Shown here: piece after piece, positions 1-7,318 of the stretch
How the letters are laid out: each line of letters begins with the position of its first letter
Numbering within the stretch: the first letter of the stretch is position 1
From: an uncultured Chryseolinea sp.
GTDB lineage: Bacteria; Bacteroidota; Bacteroidia; Cytophagales; Cyclobacteriaceae
Direction: 5' to 3'
Length of the DNA: 9,862 bases
Assembly: GCA_946478915.1 (NCBI GenBank)
Contig: CAMLER010000144.1
Span: 1-9,862, forward strand
Notes under the pieces: model-generated
The model's input: only the letters and a program-made list of their open reading frames with translations
Databases searched by the model: none
What the model was told of the DNA's origin: nothing
Made by a program: the position numbers and the translations under genes

Positions 1-61
1 ACGCTGAGGCAAATGCACCCGCCTACGATGCCTTCGGCGAGGCACAGCGCTGAGGTCGCTG
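1..61. repeat. 61-bp direct repeat, copy 1
   Basis: This stretch matches 241-301 at 59 of 61 positions; the differences are at 41 (G/A) and 51 (T/C). It starts ACGCTGAGGC and ends GAGGTCGCTG. It begins at the window edge, so the full element probably extends upstream, where copy 2 has a T-run followed by ACCGCTGGGG. Copy 2 can form a hairpin of TCGGCG (274-279) with CGCCGA (288-293). The change at position 51 in copy 1 turns one G-C pair into G-U, so pairing is kept. Confidence 0.9.
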
Positions 62-125
62 CGTTTGGATCATGATTCTTTTTGCTGACTATTCTTAGAA
101 TCGTCGAAAAATTCCTAAATGCATT

Positions 126-173
126 CCTCCGCGTACTTTGCGTGAATTCCCTCTGCGTACCCTGCGGTTAAAA
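126..173. repeat. 24-bp-period tandem of the CCTCTGCGT-type dispersed repeat
   Basis: Two units follow each other at a 24-bp period: CCTCCGCGTACTTTGCGTG at 126-144 and CCTCTGCGTACCCTGCGGT at 150-168. They agree at 14 of 19 positions, and the second runs on into TAAAA. The wording resembles a repeat seen in intergenic DNA of many environmental bacteria, of the form CTCTGCGTCCTTTGCGGTTAAA; I recall this family from general knowledge and have not searched for it. Its function is unknown. Confidence 0.7.
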
Positions 174-225
174 GCAATCTTTGTTCTGGGTACGCTGTCG
201 GATACGCCGTGCAACTCCAAAGTTT

Positions 226-249
226 TTTTTACCGCTGGGGACGCTGAGG
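226..249. repeat. Inverted copy of the 150-173 repeat unit
   Basis: The segment TTTTTACCGCTGGGGACGCT plus GAGG is the reverse complement of 150-173 at 20 of 24 positions. The two arms are separated by 52 bp, so the pair could fold into a stem-loop. The right arm leads straight into the 61-bp direct repeat at 241. Confidence 0.75.
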
Positions 250-301
250 CAAATGCACCCGCCTACGATGCCTTCGGCGAAGCACAGCGCCGAGGTCGCT
301 G
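241..301. repeat. 61-bp direct repeat, copy 2
   Basis: This is the second copy of the repeat at 1-61, offset by exactly 240 bp. The flanks after the repeat differ completely, so the boundary at 301 is sharp. Its left end, with the T-run just before it, overlaps the inverted CGCTGAGG-type motif at 226-249. Confidence 0.9.
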
Positions 302-588
302 ATGCAAATACAGGTTCTATAAAATTGATTACGACGAACGTTTCGTCTGGGATTAGATCCGGCATTTTTACAATTCTTTATCGGCGCTCTCTATCATAGA
401 TGCTTCATTCCGTCCTATCTATCCGCTTATTCCGCCGCGCCGAAGCCGTTAGCAATCCCATGCATTTGAATCGTGTTTAATATGTTGAAATTTCCTCGTT
501 GACGTTAGATTGCGCCTAACTAACTTTCGGGCTTTAGAAGCTAAACTAAATTTTTGCTCTTTACGTCTTCTCCTACAAAACCGTTCAA

Positions 589-2319
589 ATGGCAAAACCA
601 AAATCGAAAGTTACCCTCCCTTATGTCTTCAAAACCATCATCTGGCCACGAAAAAATCTTCTATTCATAGGTTTGGTTCTCATCATCATTAGCCGGGTTG
701 CAGGTCTGGTGCCACCGGCAGCTACGAAGCCGTTTGTTGATGATGTCCTTGTAAAGAAAGACCTGAGCATCCTTCCTCAAATCCTTATTTGGGTAACGGT
801 TGCCATCCTCATTCAGGCAGTCACTTCATTTCTGCTGACGAAACTTCTCAGTGTCGAAGCACAACATCTGATCTCAGTATTGAGGTCTAAAGTCCAAAAG
901 CACCTGCTGCAATTGCCTACACGGTTTTTCGACAATCAAAAAGCAGGGGCCCTCGTATCGAGGGTGATGACGGATGTCGAGGGGGTGCGCAACCTGGTGG
1001 GTACTGGGCTAGTCCAATTGGTTGGGGGAATTCTCACCTCCGTGATCTCCATTGGAGTTCTGATCAGTATCAGTCCGCTGATGACGCTTTTTATATTGTT
1101 ACCCATGTCAATCTTTGGTTTTGTAACACTGAAAGCATTCGCCTACATCAGACCGATTTTCAGAGAGCGCGGAAAAATAAACGCGGAGGTCACCGGACGG
1201 CTCACCGAAACCTTAAATGGTGTACGGGTGATCAAGGGTTTTAATGCTGAGCAGCAGGAGATAAAAATCTTTGAGCAGGGTGTGGACAAACTATTTCAGA
1301 ATGTGAAAAAGAGTCTTACTGCAACAAGTCTCGTAACCAGCTCCGGGACTTTCCTGGTTGGTCTTGCCAGCGTAGGAATTATGGGGTTAAGCGGCTACTT
1401 CGATCTTAGTCCCGGGGACTTTCTAAAATTCACCATGTTCATGGTATTTATGATCGCACCTATCGTTCAAATGAGCAACATTGGAAGCCAGCTGACAGAA
1501 GCATTTGCCGGGTTGGACCGCACAGAAGAGTTATTAAATATTTCTCCGGAAGACGATGCAGGTGTCCGGACTATCCAAATCGGTACGATCAGGGGTCAGA
1601 TTCGTTATGATCATGTCCACTTCGAATATGAGGAGGGTAAGCCGGTATTAAAAGATGTGAGCTTCACCGCCGAACCAGGATCGGTAACGGCGCTGGTCGG
1701 AACTTCCGGATCCGGAAAAACGACCATTGCTGGACTTGCTGCCTCCTACTTAACGCCAACGCAGGGCACCATCACCGTTGACGGAATCGACCTTTCCAAG
1801 GTGTCCCTGAACAGCTACCGGAGCCAGCTCGGTGTGGTGCTACAGGACGACTTTCTCTTCGAGGGAACTATCCGTGAAAACATCTTATTTCCGCGTCCGG
1901 GTGCCTCTGACGAACAGGTGCAAATCGCCGCCAAAGCAGCCCACGTACACGAGTTCACCGATCGATTCGAAAAAGGTTTGGACACCCTCATAGGAGACCT
2001 CGGCGTCAAAATATCGGGTGGCCAACGACAGAGCATAGCGATCGCCAGAGCCATCCTGGCCGATCCTCGTGTGCTCATATTGGATGAGGCTACCTCCAAC
2101 CTGGACACCGAATCCGAGGCCTACATTCAAGAGAGCTTGCGCAGTCTGATGAAGGGAAGAACGACGTTTGTCATTGCCCACCGTCTCAGTACAATACGGC
2201 AGGCGAACCAGATCCTGGTGATTGAAAATGGTCAGATTGTAGAGCGTGGCCAACATGAGGAATTGATTGGGAAGAAGGGCAGGTATTATGAGTTGTATAC
2301 GTATCAGGCGAGGATTTGA
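589..2319 (+). CDS. Half-size ABC exporter, fused membrane and ATPase domains (MsbA-like)
   Basis: The 576-residue protein has the usual length and order of a type IV (MsbA/BmrA-like) exporter half, which would work as a homodimer in the inner membrane. Residues 24-300 hold about six hydrophobic helices (near 24-44, 62-85, 138-160, 163-182, 250-275 and 280-300). The ATPase domain follows from about 335. It has a complete motif set: Walker A GTSGSGKTT at 371-379, Q-loop Q419, signature ISGGQ at 475-479 (Ile in place of the usual Leu), Walker B ending D499-E500, D-loop SNLD at 503-506, and switch H531. Catalysis should therefore be intact. The ATG at 589 gives the normal basic N-terminus (MAKPKSK) ahead of helix 1; there is no Shine-Dalgarno sequence, as is usual in Bacteroidota. 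The substrate cannot be told from sequence. Lipid A or phospholipid flipping is possible, but drug or peptide export is not excluded. No partner gene adjoins it. Confidence 0.95.
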   Translation: MAKPKSKVTLPYVFKTIIWPRKNLLFIGLVLIIISRVAGLVPPAATKPFVDDVLVKKDLSILPQILIWVTVAILIQAVTSFLLTKLLSVEAQHLISVLRSKVQKHLLQLPTRFFDNQKAGALVSRVMTDVEGVRNLVGTGLVQLVGGILTSVISIGVLISISPLMTLFILLPMSIFGFVTLKAFAYIRPIFRERGKINAEVTGRLTETLNGVRVIKGFNAEQQEIKIFEQGVDKLFQNVKKSLTATSLVTSSGTFLVGLASVGIMGLSGYFDLSPGDFLKFTMFMVFMIAPIVQMSNIGSQLTEAFAGLDRTEELLNISPEDDAGVRTIQIGTIRGQIRYDHVHFEYEEGKPVLKDVSFTAEPGSVTALVGTSGSGKTTIAGLAASYLTPTQGTITVDGIDLSKVSLNSYRSQLGVVLQDDFLFEGTIRENILFPRPGASDEQVQIAAKAAHVHEFTDRFEKGLDTLIGDLGVKISGGQRQSIAIARAILADPRVLILDEATSNLDTESEAYIQESLRSLMKGRTTFVIAHRLSTIRQANQILVIENGQIVERGQHEELIGKKGRYYELYTYQARI

Positions 2320-2332
2320 GGCTGAGAGGGAA

Positions 2333-2353
2333 GGAATAGGGAATAGGGAAATT
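2333..2353. repeat. Short GGAATAG heptamer tandem
   Basis: GGAATAG occurs twice in a row (2333-2339 and 2340-2346), followed by the decayed unit GGAAATT (2347-2353). It lies 13 bp after the stop codon of the exporter gene. The reverse strand reads as the CCCTATT type of heptamer. It is short, so it could be chance, but a second heptamer tandem lies 33 bp downstream. Confidence 0.55.
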
Positions 2354-2386
2354 GGTCGAGAAGTCAGTCGTCCGTCGATCGGGCGA

Positions 2387-2421
2387 AACTTCGAACCTTG
2401 AACTTTAAACTTTAAACTCTT
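2387..2421. repeat. AACTTTA-type heptamer tandem, five units
   Basis: Five consecutive 7-bp units are readable: AACTTCG, AACCTTG, AACTTTA, AACTTTA and AACTCTT, followed by AAAC. The first three bases AAC are constant. Two units are identical and the rest differ by one to three bases. The tract lies between the exporter gene and the histone-like gene and is not in a coding region. Heptamer tandems of this type are known in several bacterial phyla, but their role is unclear. Confidence 0.75.
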
Positions 2422-2533
2422 AAACAACGCCCGGGATATCCCAAGAAGGGAAATGCAACGTCGATAATGACGAAAGTGTATATGCTCTGATAAATTTTTT
2501 TCTTGCAATGTGTTAAAGTGAAATTTATTTCTT

Positions 2534-2542
2534 TAACTTTTG
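2534..2542 (+). promoter_or_regulatory. Possible -7 element for the histone-like gene
   Basis: TAACTTTTG resembles the Bacteroidota -7 consensus TAnnTTTG with one extra base, and lies 21 bp before the ATG at 2564. No clear TTTG is found at the expected -33 position; the nearest TTG (2503-2505) is too far upstream. This is a weak call. Confidence 0.2.
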
Positions 2543-2563
2543 GGTACTAAACACTTTTATAGC

Positions 2564-2962
2564 ATGGCAAAGAAAGCTAAAAAAGCAGCCAAGAAGGTTG
2601 CCAAAAAAGCGGGTAAAAAATCCGCGAAAAAAGCAGCAAAAAAGACTGCAAAAAAATCGGCTAAACCTGCAAAAGCCCCAAAGAAGTCAGCTAAAAAAAC
2701 ATCAAAAAAATCCGCGAAAAAAGCGCCTAAAAAGATGACTTTGAAGTCTGTTGCTAAGAAGGCAACGGCCGTCAGGAAAAATGTCACTTCACGGGCTAAA
2801 GCACTCACCGCAGCAGCTGCTGATAAGGCCATAGAAGTGAAAGAGGCGGTTACCGAAACAGCTTCTTCCATCGTTGAGGCCGTTGGCGAAAAGCTTGCAG
2901 ATGCAAAGGAGGCCATCGAAAACAAGGCGCAGGATATTCAAAAGAACCTACTGGGAACCTAA
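2564..2962 (+). CDS. Lys/Ala-rich histone H1-like protein with acidic helical tail
   Basis: The product has 132 residues. Residues 1-57 are almost entirely Lys, Ala, Ser, Thr, Pro and Gly in repeats of the AKK/SAKK type, like the C-terminal tail of histone H1 and bacterial H1-like proteins, which bind DNA through charge. Residues 58-80 form a more mixed basic linker. Residues 81-132 are Ala/Glu/Lys-rich, lack Pro and Gly until near the end, and should form an amphipathic helix with many acidic residues. I chose the ATG at 2564; an in-frame TTG at 2540 would add eight unlike residues (MGTKHFYS) and is less likely. Nucleoid compaction or DNA protection is the probable role. The low-complexity sequence makes family assignment uncertain. 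The gene stands alone and is closed by a strong terminator 24 bp after its stop. A TAACTTTTG stretch at 2534-2542 could be part of its promoter. Confidence 0.85.
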   Translation: MAKKAKKAAKKVAKKAGKKSAKKAAKKTAKKSAKPAKAPKKSAKKTSKKSAKKAPKKMTLKSVAKKATAVRKNVTSRAKALTAAAADKAIEVKEAVTETASSIVEAVGEKLADAKEAIENKAQDIQKNLLGT

Positions 2963-2986
2963 TATTTTAACCTAACCCTAAACCCG

Positions 2987-3012
2987 AAAAGCGATGAATA
3001 TTCATCGCTTTT
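2987..3012. terminator. Bidirectional rho-independent terminator (26-bp perfect palindrome)
   Basis: AAAAGCGATGAAT at 2987-2999 is followed at once by its exact reverse complement, ATTCATCGCTTTT, at 3000-3012. The + strand continues with one more T and a T-rich run to about 3019. The minus strand has four Ts after its stem. It sits between the stop codons of two convergent genes (ending at 2962 on + and 3046 on -), so it can end transcription from both sides. Confidence 0.9.
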
Positions 3013-3045
3013 TCATTTTCCAGAAGTTCATCAAAAAGCAATTTA

Positions 3046-6000
3046 TCAATCTTCTTTGATAAACCGGACCATCTGATTGCTACCCGCCGAAGTCAGCATC
3101 ACATAATACATACCGTTTGCCAGCTCACGAACGACAATGGACACTTCATCACTTCCTGATGGTTTTTCACCCTGGATCACAATTCTTCCCTGTCCATCTA
3201 TGATCTTAATGGTCGCCTTTTGAAATGATGCTGTTCCAACCATGAGAACATTGCTTGCAGGATTTGGATACGCGTACAAATCCCCTGACCGTGGTTCAGT
3301 CCCAAGCGGAAAGTATTCGAAATTTGCGCTGGAGCGGCACCCTAGGGTGTCGGTGAGCAAGGTATAGATCCCGGCTTTTTCCGGCTGTAACGTTAAGTAT
3401 TGGCTGATCGCGCTCTTGATAGTGTCACCGTTTAACAACCACAGGTTGTTGGAACCATAATTAGAACCCAGGGATGTGTCGGAGACCATTTTGATTTGCG
3501 CCGGTTCGTAACTTATAATCGCCGCCTTCATTGCATGGGGTGAACTGTTGCAACCGCGCACATGTGACATCACATAGTATGTCCGCGATTTGATAAGGGG
3601 TTCCGTTCGAAGAACGGATTCAACGCTGATCGTATCCACGGAGCCGATCTCATCGAACCAAAAGAACCGGGCATCGGCCTCATCGCTGTATGCTTCCAAA
3701 ATAACAGTGCTACCTGAGCATGCCGTGACCGGTTCGCCCCATACTTGAGGCGCTGACTCCCTTATAATAGCATGTGTCCCGAGGAGTGGTACGGCATGAC
3801 AGGTAGCGTGGGCTTTAATATTGAGAATATTGTTGCCTGGCGTCAGCGCAGCGGCCCGAAAGCTGATGACAAGATCGCCGCCGGAATCGTTGACTCCAGA
3901 AGACAGGAATAAGTTTTCGCCGGTATGAATTGAATATGTAACACCGGCTTCAGCGCCCATAATCTTTATACCTACCACTTCGTCCTCGCAAGCAGTGGGT
4001 GGCAACACAACGTCCAGGTCATTTTTGGGTGGATTCTCTTTAAGTTTTAGTGTGAGACGGTCAGTTGCAAAGGAATTTGCGTCAGACGTTATCTCCAGGA
4101 GAATGGGAGCGCCGGGGCTCAGGACCGTTTCCGTTTTCAGGAATTTATCGCAGAGAAAAAAGCTGTAACGCGTAAAATCATATTTTACCGATATCTGAAA
4201 GAAATACTTCCCAGGTGTCAGGTCCCTTAGATTCAGTTGCACTATAGTGTCACAGGGTAGCCGGTCCGTTGCGTTAATCGCCAAAGGAATATTTTCGGCC
4301 GTGGCAAAAGAAAGGTCGAACAGCGCGTTGTCCAATTTCACCCCATCCCAATCGTCGAGGTCTTTGTTTGCCTGGGGTCGGATCTTATAGTACGCTACAT
4401 CGCTCACGGCTCCTCTTGACACCATTATCGCAAAACCTGGAATGGGTAAGCGATTCGTTCTAAAGAAAGTAGCGCCTTCGGCGTCCTTAACACCTTCACG
4501 GATAGTTAGGCTGGCATCTTGTCCGGTTGCCCGTACCCAAAATGATTGTCCCGACGCAATTTGCCCACCGGATGCCTCCGAATAATTGTCATCGAGATCC
4601 CAATAGCGGAATGTACCCCCAGCCGTCCCGTTGTCGCGGATAGCTATTACAGAAGAAATATTTTGCATACTCCATTTATCCGGACCAGCTTCATCCCATC
4701 TGATGGCGCACGCATAAGGATTGCCAACGAGGTTCCAGCCATTCGATGGTCGATTATTTGGTGAGAATTCTATCGGCAGTTCGATCGTGCCTTGGTTTAG
4801 TACGCCCGTAACGTCCCAGATGGTGGGACCCGCCTTCCGGATGTGCGCAGCATAACCCTTCCCTACTACCAGCGGATTCGCGCTTGCCAGTCCTGATGAT
4901 GGATATGGTCGCCACCCTCCCAGAAGTTCACCCATCGACTGGTCATAATAATAAAATGATGGATTCCTGGAGTTGTTTGTTGGGTCAACGAAGTTGCCTG
5001 TTATGGAGAAGTCATCCTGCAAGGAAGCAACAGTACTGTTTTGTACTGGTGAGGAGATGTAACGAAAGATCCTTCCCTCCCCCGCCATATGTCGCTGGAC
5101 TGTAACATTGCCTGTGATTGAGGAGCCCGGTGGCAGCGAGGCGACGCTGGCCGTCCCGCCGATCTCGTCGGATGTTGAAAGCAATACAAGATGTCCGTTA
5201 GCGTGAAGCAATGTGTTTGTCGAGTTTATGATCAATTTCCCTTTGAGATTCAAGGACGAAGTGAGTTCGACACCATTTGCCGATTTGTCAATTGTCAGGT
5301 TATCGATCGTCGCTCCAAACATTGAAATTTGTTGGTGGCTGGCACCAACGAGATTCACCTGACGCGGATGAAAATTGCTGCCGGCCACAGCGAAGATATT
5401 ACCAGTGGCTGTGACCGAAAATAGTTGAGAATCCAGATTCCCAAGGATAACCAGATCTGCGGCAATAACATCCTTCAATAATGTAACACCGAAGGCATTA
5501 TTGCATAGAAGATTTACGCCCGCACTTGAAGGGTGACCGTTGCCAACCCATTGGGGTGCTGATCCATTGTATTCTATAGTCGATCCCGGTTGAAATGATC
5601 TTGCACCCTGTACCTGTATGTTTCCAGCAGCCGCTGCCTGGATGGCACCTTGTGGATGCGTGGAACCCACCTGAACTGTACCATTAACCTGTAGCGAACC
5701 CGTTGTATTGGATAATACCGACGTACCCAGGTTTACAATAGCGTCCTTTTCAATGATATAATCAATGTTGCCAGAAAGAAGACCCGCAGTTGGAGGGGTA
5801 GCCACCTGCTGCGTTCCAATATTTGCAAAGCGAATTGTCCCTTTACCAGGCGACGGAGGAGCAATGATTGACCCGTTTAACGCGACAAAATCACCAAAAA
5901 GATTAAGGTTGGAAATTCGGGCGCCTGTGCTGTCCGGACTTGTTGACGCCATCTGAATCCTTCCCGGAGAATCCATTTCGAATTCGCCGCTCACATTTAG

Positions 6001-6816
6001 TGTAACGGTACCTTTGGTCGTCAGATAACTGATGCCTGTCGAGGTCGAAGCATAGCGAAAGTCACCAGAGACGTTAACGATCGCATTAGAAGGCGTAGTG
6101 CTAAGCCAGACTTTTGAGGAGCCCTGGATAATAAAGTCTCCATCGATATTGATAACCGGGTTCTGGGTAGTTGACAGTCGAAGTACCTGGTTATTTGTAT
6201 TCCGGATGATGAGGTTGCCTGCGATATTGCGCAGATAGCCATTCAGGTCTACGAAGGCTGTTGTCTGTTGCTGACAGTTATAGACAACGTGCCCGAAGTT
6301 CTGTTTCCAGCTGTCGCTGTGTGCGATGTTGATGTATCCTTGCGTGCGGAAACCGCTTATTTCGAAGGTTGAGTTTGGGTGCCATGTGGCGTACGGTATG
6401 AATCCCAAAGGACCCTGTTGATGAACATACCGGGACCCTGATTCGAAAGAAGTGTTGGTGACAGCAGTACCGTTGAGTGTCGCGCCGTCGCTCATTACCA
6501 GAGAGCCAAACACCTGAAGATCATTTCTTTCAGGCATGGCATCCGGCTGGATATCCACGACAGCGCCGACACCAACGGTGAGGCTACCGTTAACTACAAC
6601 ATTCCGGACGGCTATGGCAGCTAAGTCCGGTATCAACACATTATGGTTGACAACCGTCTCGATGGTATTCACCTCATCCGGCACCAGACCACTATCCCAA
6701 GTTGTCGGGTCATTCCATAATCCATCCCTCATTGAAGTAACGACCTGGCCTCTTGCCCAAACGACAGCACACAACGTTAACCCAACAAGAAAGGTGACTT
6801 TCTTGATGACAATCAT
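3046..6816 (-). CDS. Large secreted protein with T9SS type A C-terminal sorting domain
   Basis: I place the start at the ATG at 6814-6816, giving 1256 residues. A GTG five codons upstream is open but would spoil the signal peptide. Residues 1-23 form a signal peptide (basic MIVIKK, hydrophobic core, then ARG before Q24). Residues 30-51 carry the GLWNDPTTWDSGLVP pattern found at the head of many Bacteroidota surface proteins with G8-like or parallel beta-helix folds. Residues 50-550 are a long series of short beta strands with NG/GD turns, suggesting a beta-solenoid. Landmarks further on are GNVTVQRHM (about 569) and GWNLVGNPY (about 693), both typical of this protein group. Residues about 940-1170 hold Cys-containing Ig-like segments. 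The last 80 residues (1177-1256) start with LYAYPNPASN and end VRFIKED, the T9SS type A domain, so export to the cell surface or medium is expected. No enzyme motif is visible; adhesion is a guess. Confidence 0.92.
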   Translation of the reverse strand: MIVIKKVTFLVGLTLCAVVWARGQVVTSMRDGLWNDPTTWDSGLVPDEVNTIETVVNHNVLIPDLAAIAVRNVVVNGSLTVGVGAVVDIQPDAMPERNDLQVFGSLVMSDGATLNGTAVTNTSFESGSRYVHQQGPLGFIPYATWHPNSTFEISGFRTQGYINIAHSDSWKQNFGHVVYNCQQQTTAFVDLNGYLRNIAGNLIIRNTNNQVLRLSTTQNPVINIDGDFIIQGSSKVWLSTTPSNAIVNVSGDFRYASTSTGISYLTTKGTVTLNVSGEFEMDSPGRIQMASTSPDSTGARISNLNLFGDFVALNGSIIAPPSPGKGTIRFANIGTQQVATPPTAGLLSGNIDYIIEKDAIVNLGTSVLSNTTGSLQVNGTVQVGSTHPQGAIQAAAAGNIQVQGARSFQPGSTIEYNGSAPQWVGNGHPSSAGVNLLCNNAFGVTLLKDVIAADLVILGNLDSQLFSVTATGNIFAVAGSNFHPRQVNLVGASHQQISMFGATIDNLTIDKSANGVELTSSLNLKGKLIINSTNTLLHANGHLVLLSTSDEIGGTASVASLPPGSSITGNVTVQRHMAGEGRIFRYISSPVQNSTVASLQDDFSITGNFVDPTNNSRNPSFYYYDQSMGELLGGWRPYPSSGLASANPLVVGKGYAAHIRKAGPTIWDVTGVLNQGTIELPIEFSPNNRPSNGWNLVGNPYACAIRWDEAGPDKWSMQNISSVIAIRDNGTAGGTFRYWDLDDNYSEASGGQIASGQSFWVRATGQDASLTIREGVKDAEGATFFRTNRLPIPGFAIMVSRGAVSDVAYYKIRPQANKDLDDWDGVKLDNALFDLSFATAENIPLAINATDRLPCDTIVQLNLRDLTPGKYFFQISVKYDFTRYSFFLCDKFLKTETVLSPGAPILLEITSDANSFATDRLTLKLKENPPKNDLDVVLPPTACEDEVVGIKIMGAEAGVTYSIHTGENLFLSSGVNDSGGDLVISFRAAALTPGNNILNIKAHATCHAVPLLGTHAIIRESAPQVWGEPVTACSGSTVILEAYSDEADARFFWFDEIGSVDTISVESVLRTEPLIKSRTYYVMSHVRGCNSSPHAMKAAIISYEPAQIKMVSDTSLGSNYGSNNLWLLNGDTIKSAISQYLTLQPEKAGIYTLLTDTLGCRSSANFEYFPLGTEPRSGDLYAYPNPASNVLMVGTASFQKATIKIIDGQGRIVIQGEKPSGSDEVSIVVRELANGMYYVMLTSAGSNQMVRFIKED

Positions 6817-6931
6817 AAAATAAACTAACACAACGATGTACGAAAGGTAGGGATGGAAGTGAAGAATGCTAAGAAATGTAGCGCCGGTTTTCCTGATGAT
6901 TTTCGGGGGAGTTTATCGCTTAGTTTGCATC

Positions 6932-7219
6932 ATGCGCGGAGGATGGGTTTATATTCTTACGAATAAGAATCATACTGCATTGTATGTAGGAGTGACGAAT
7001 GATCTTAGAACAAGATTGTGGGAACACAAGAGCAATCAGTCTCCCCGGAGTTTTACAGCGAGGTATAATGTCGACAAGCTAATTTACTATGAATGGTTTG
7101 ATTCGATTGTTGATGCAATTGCAAGGGAGAAATTCTTAAAAGGTAAAACAAGAAAGTGGAAGGTAGAGTTGATTAAGAAATCGAATCCGGCGTGGAACGA
7201 GCTGCGTCCACCATTCTGA
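6932..7219 (+). CDS. Small GIY-YIG nuclease-family protein (UPF0213/YhbQ-like)
   Basis: The 95-residue protein is nearly all one GIY-YIG domain. VYI at 6-8 and YVG at 18-20 are the two signature strands. R28 occupies the position of the conserved catalytic arginine, and E66 in REKFLKG is the expected metal-binding glutamate. The C-terminus KKSNPAWNEL is typical of the stand-alone family. I chose the ATG at 6932 because relatives start with M-x-G-G/x-W/Y-VYIL. The ATG at 6866 is in frame but adds 22 residues unlike the family. A TTAGTTTG stretch at 6920-6927 resembles a -7 promoter element and, if real, would put the transcript start at or near the ATG. The domain is known for cutting DNA, but the cellular role of these small proteins is unsettled. 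It is a single gene, divergent from the secreted protein and 99 bp before a large inverted repeat. Confidence 0.9.
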   Translation: MRGGWVYILTNKNHTALYVGVTNDLRTRLWEHKSNQSPRSFTARYNVDKLIYYEWFDSIVDAIAREKFLKGKTRKWKVELIKKSNPAWNELRPPF

Positions 7220-7318
7220 GCGTTGCATCCGGTGACAGGATTACGTTGGAACTTGGACAAGCGCATGGCTATGGCCGGCTCCTTCGTCTCATTTTAATGC
7301 CGTCATACACTCCAATTT

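Larger units (their letters stand above)
1..588. other. Gene-free, repeat-rich intergenic region
   Basis: I find no credible coding region here. The short open frames run through repeated DNA, lack a conserved-looking protein, and overlap one another on both strands. The first 301 bases consist largely of repeats described separately. Positions 333-347 hold a small perfect inverted repeat, GACGAA-CGT-TTCGTC. The stretch from about 350 to 588 is unremarkable. An A/T-rich patch at 546-556 (TAAATTTTTG at its core) vaguely resembles the Bacteroidota -7 element, but no convincing partner at -33 is visible, so I do not call a promoter for the exporter gene that starts at 589. Confidence 0.7.

Noticed and set aside
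1..301. Repeats considered as a CRISPR array
   Set aside because: Only two repeat copies of 61 bp spaced by about 180 bp, with other repeats in between and no cas genes; this is not CRISPR geometry.
168..365. Open frame of 65 codons on the minus strand with an ATG
   Set aside because: Most of it is a translation of the 61-bp repeat and the inverted CGCTGAGG motif, which also occur outside it; there is no protein-like conservation signal or neighbouring gene to support it.
420..480. Minus-strand frame ending ANGFGAAE as a gene remnant
   Set aside because: The open stretch is under 30 codons and is bounded by stops, without a start or any recognisable family.
2433..2442. GGGATATCCC palindrome after the exporter gene, as a possible terminator
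   Set aside because: It has only a 5-bp arm with no loop and no T-run, so it does not fit a rho-independent terminator.
2557..2925. Ala/Phe-rich open frame opposite the histone-like gene
   Set aside because: Long antisense frames arise automatically opposite AAR/GCN-rich coding sequence; the sense gene has the sensible start, stop and terminator.
2966..2985. CCTAACCCTAAACCC, resembling a telomere repeat
   Set aside because: It is one short stretch with no further units in a bacterial terminator leader, so it is most simply chance.
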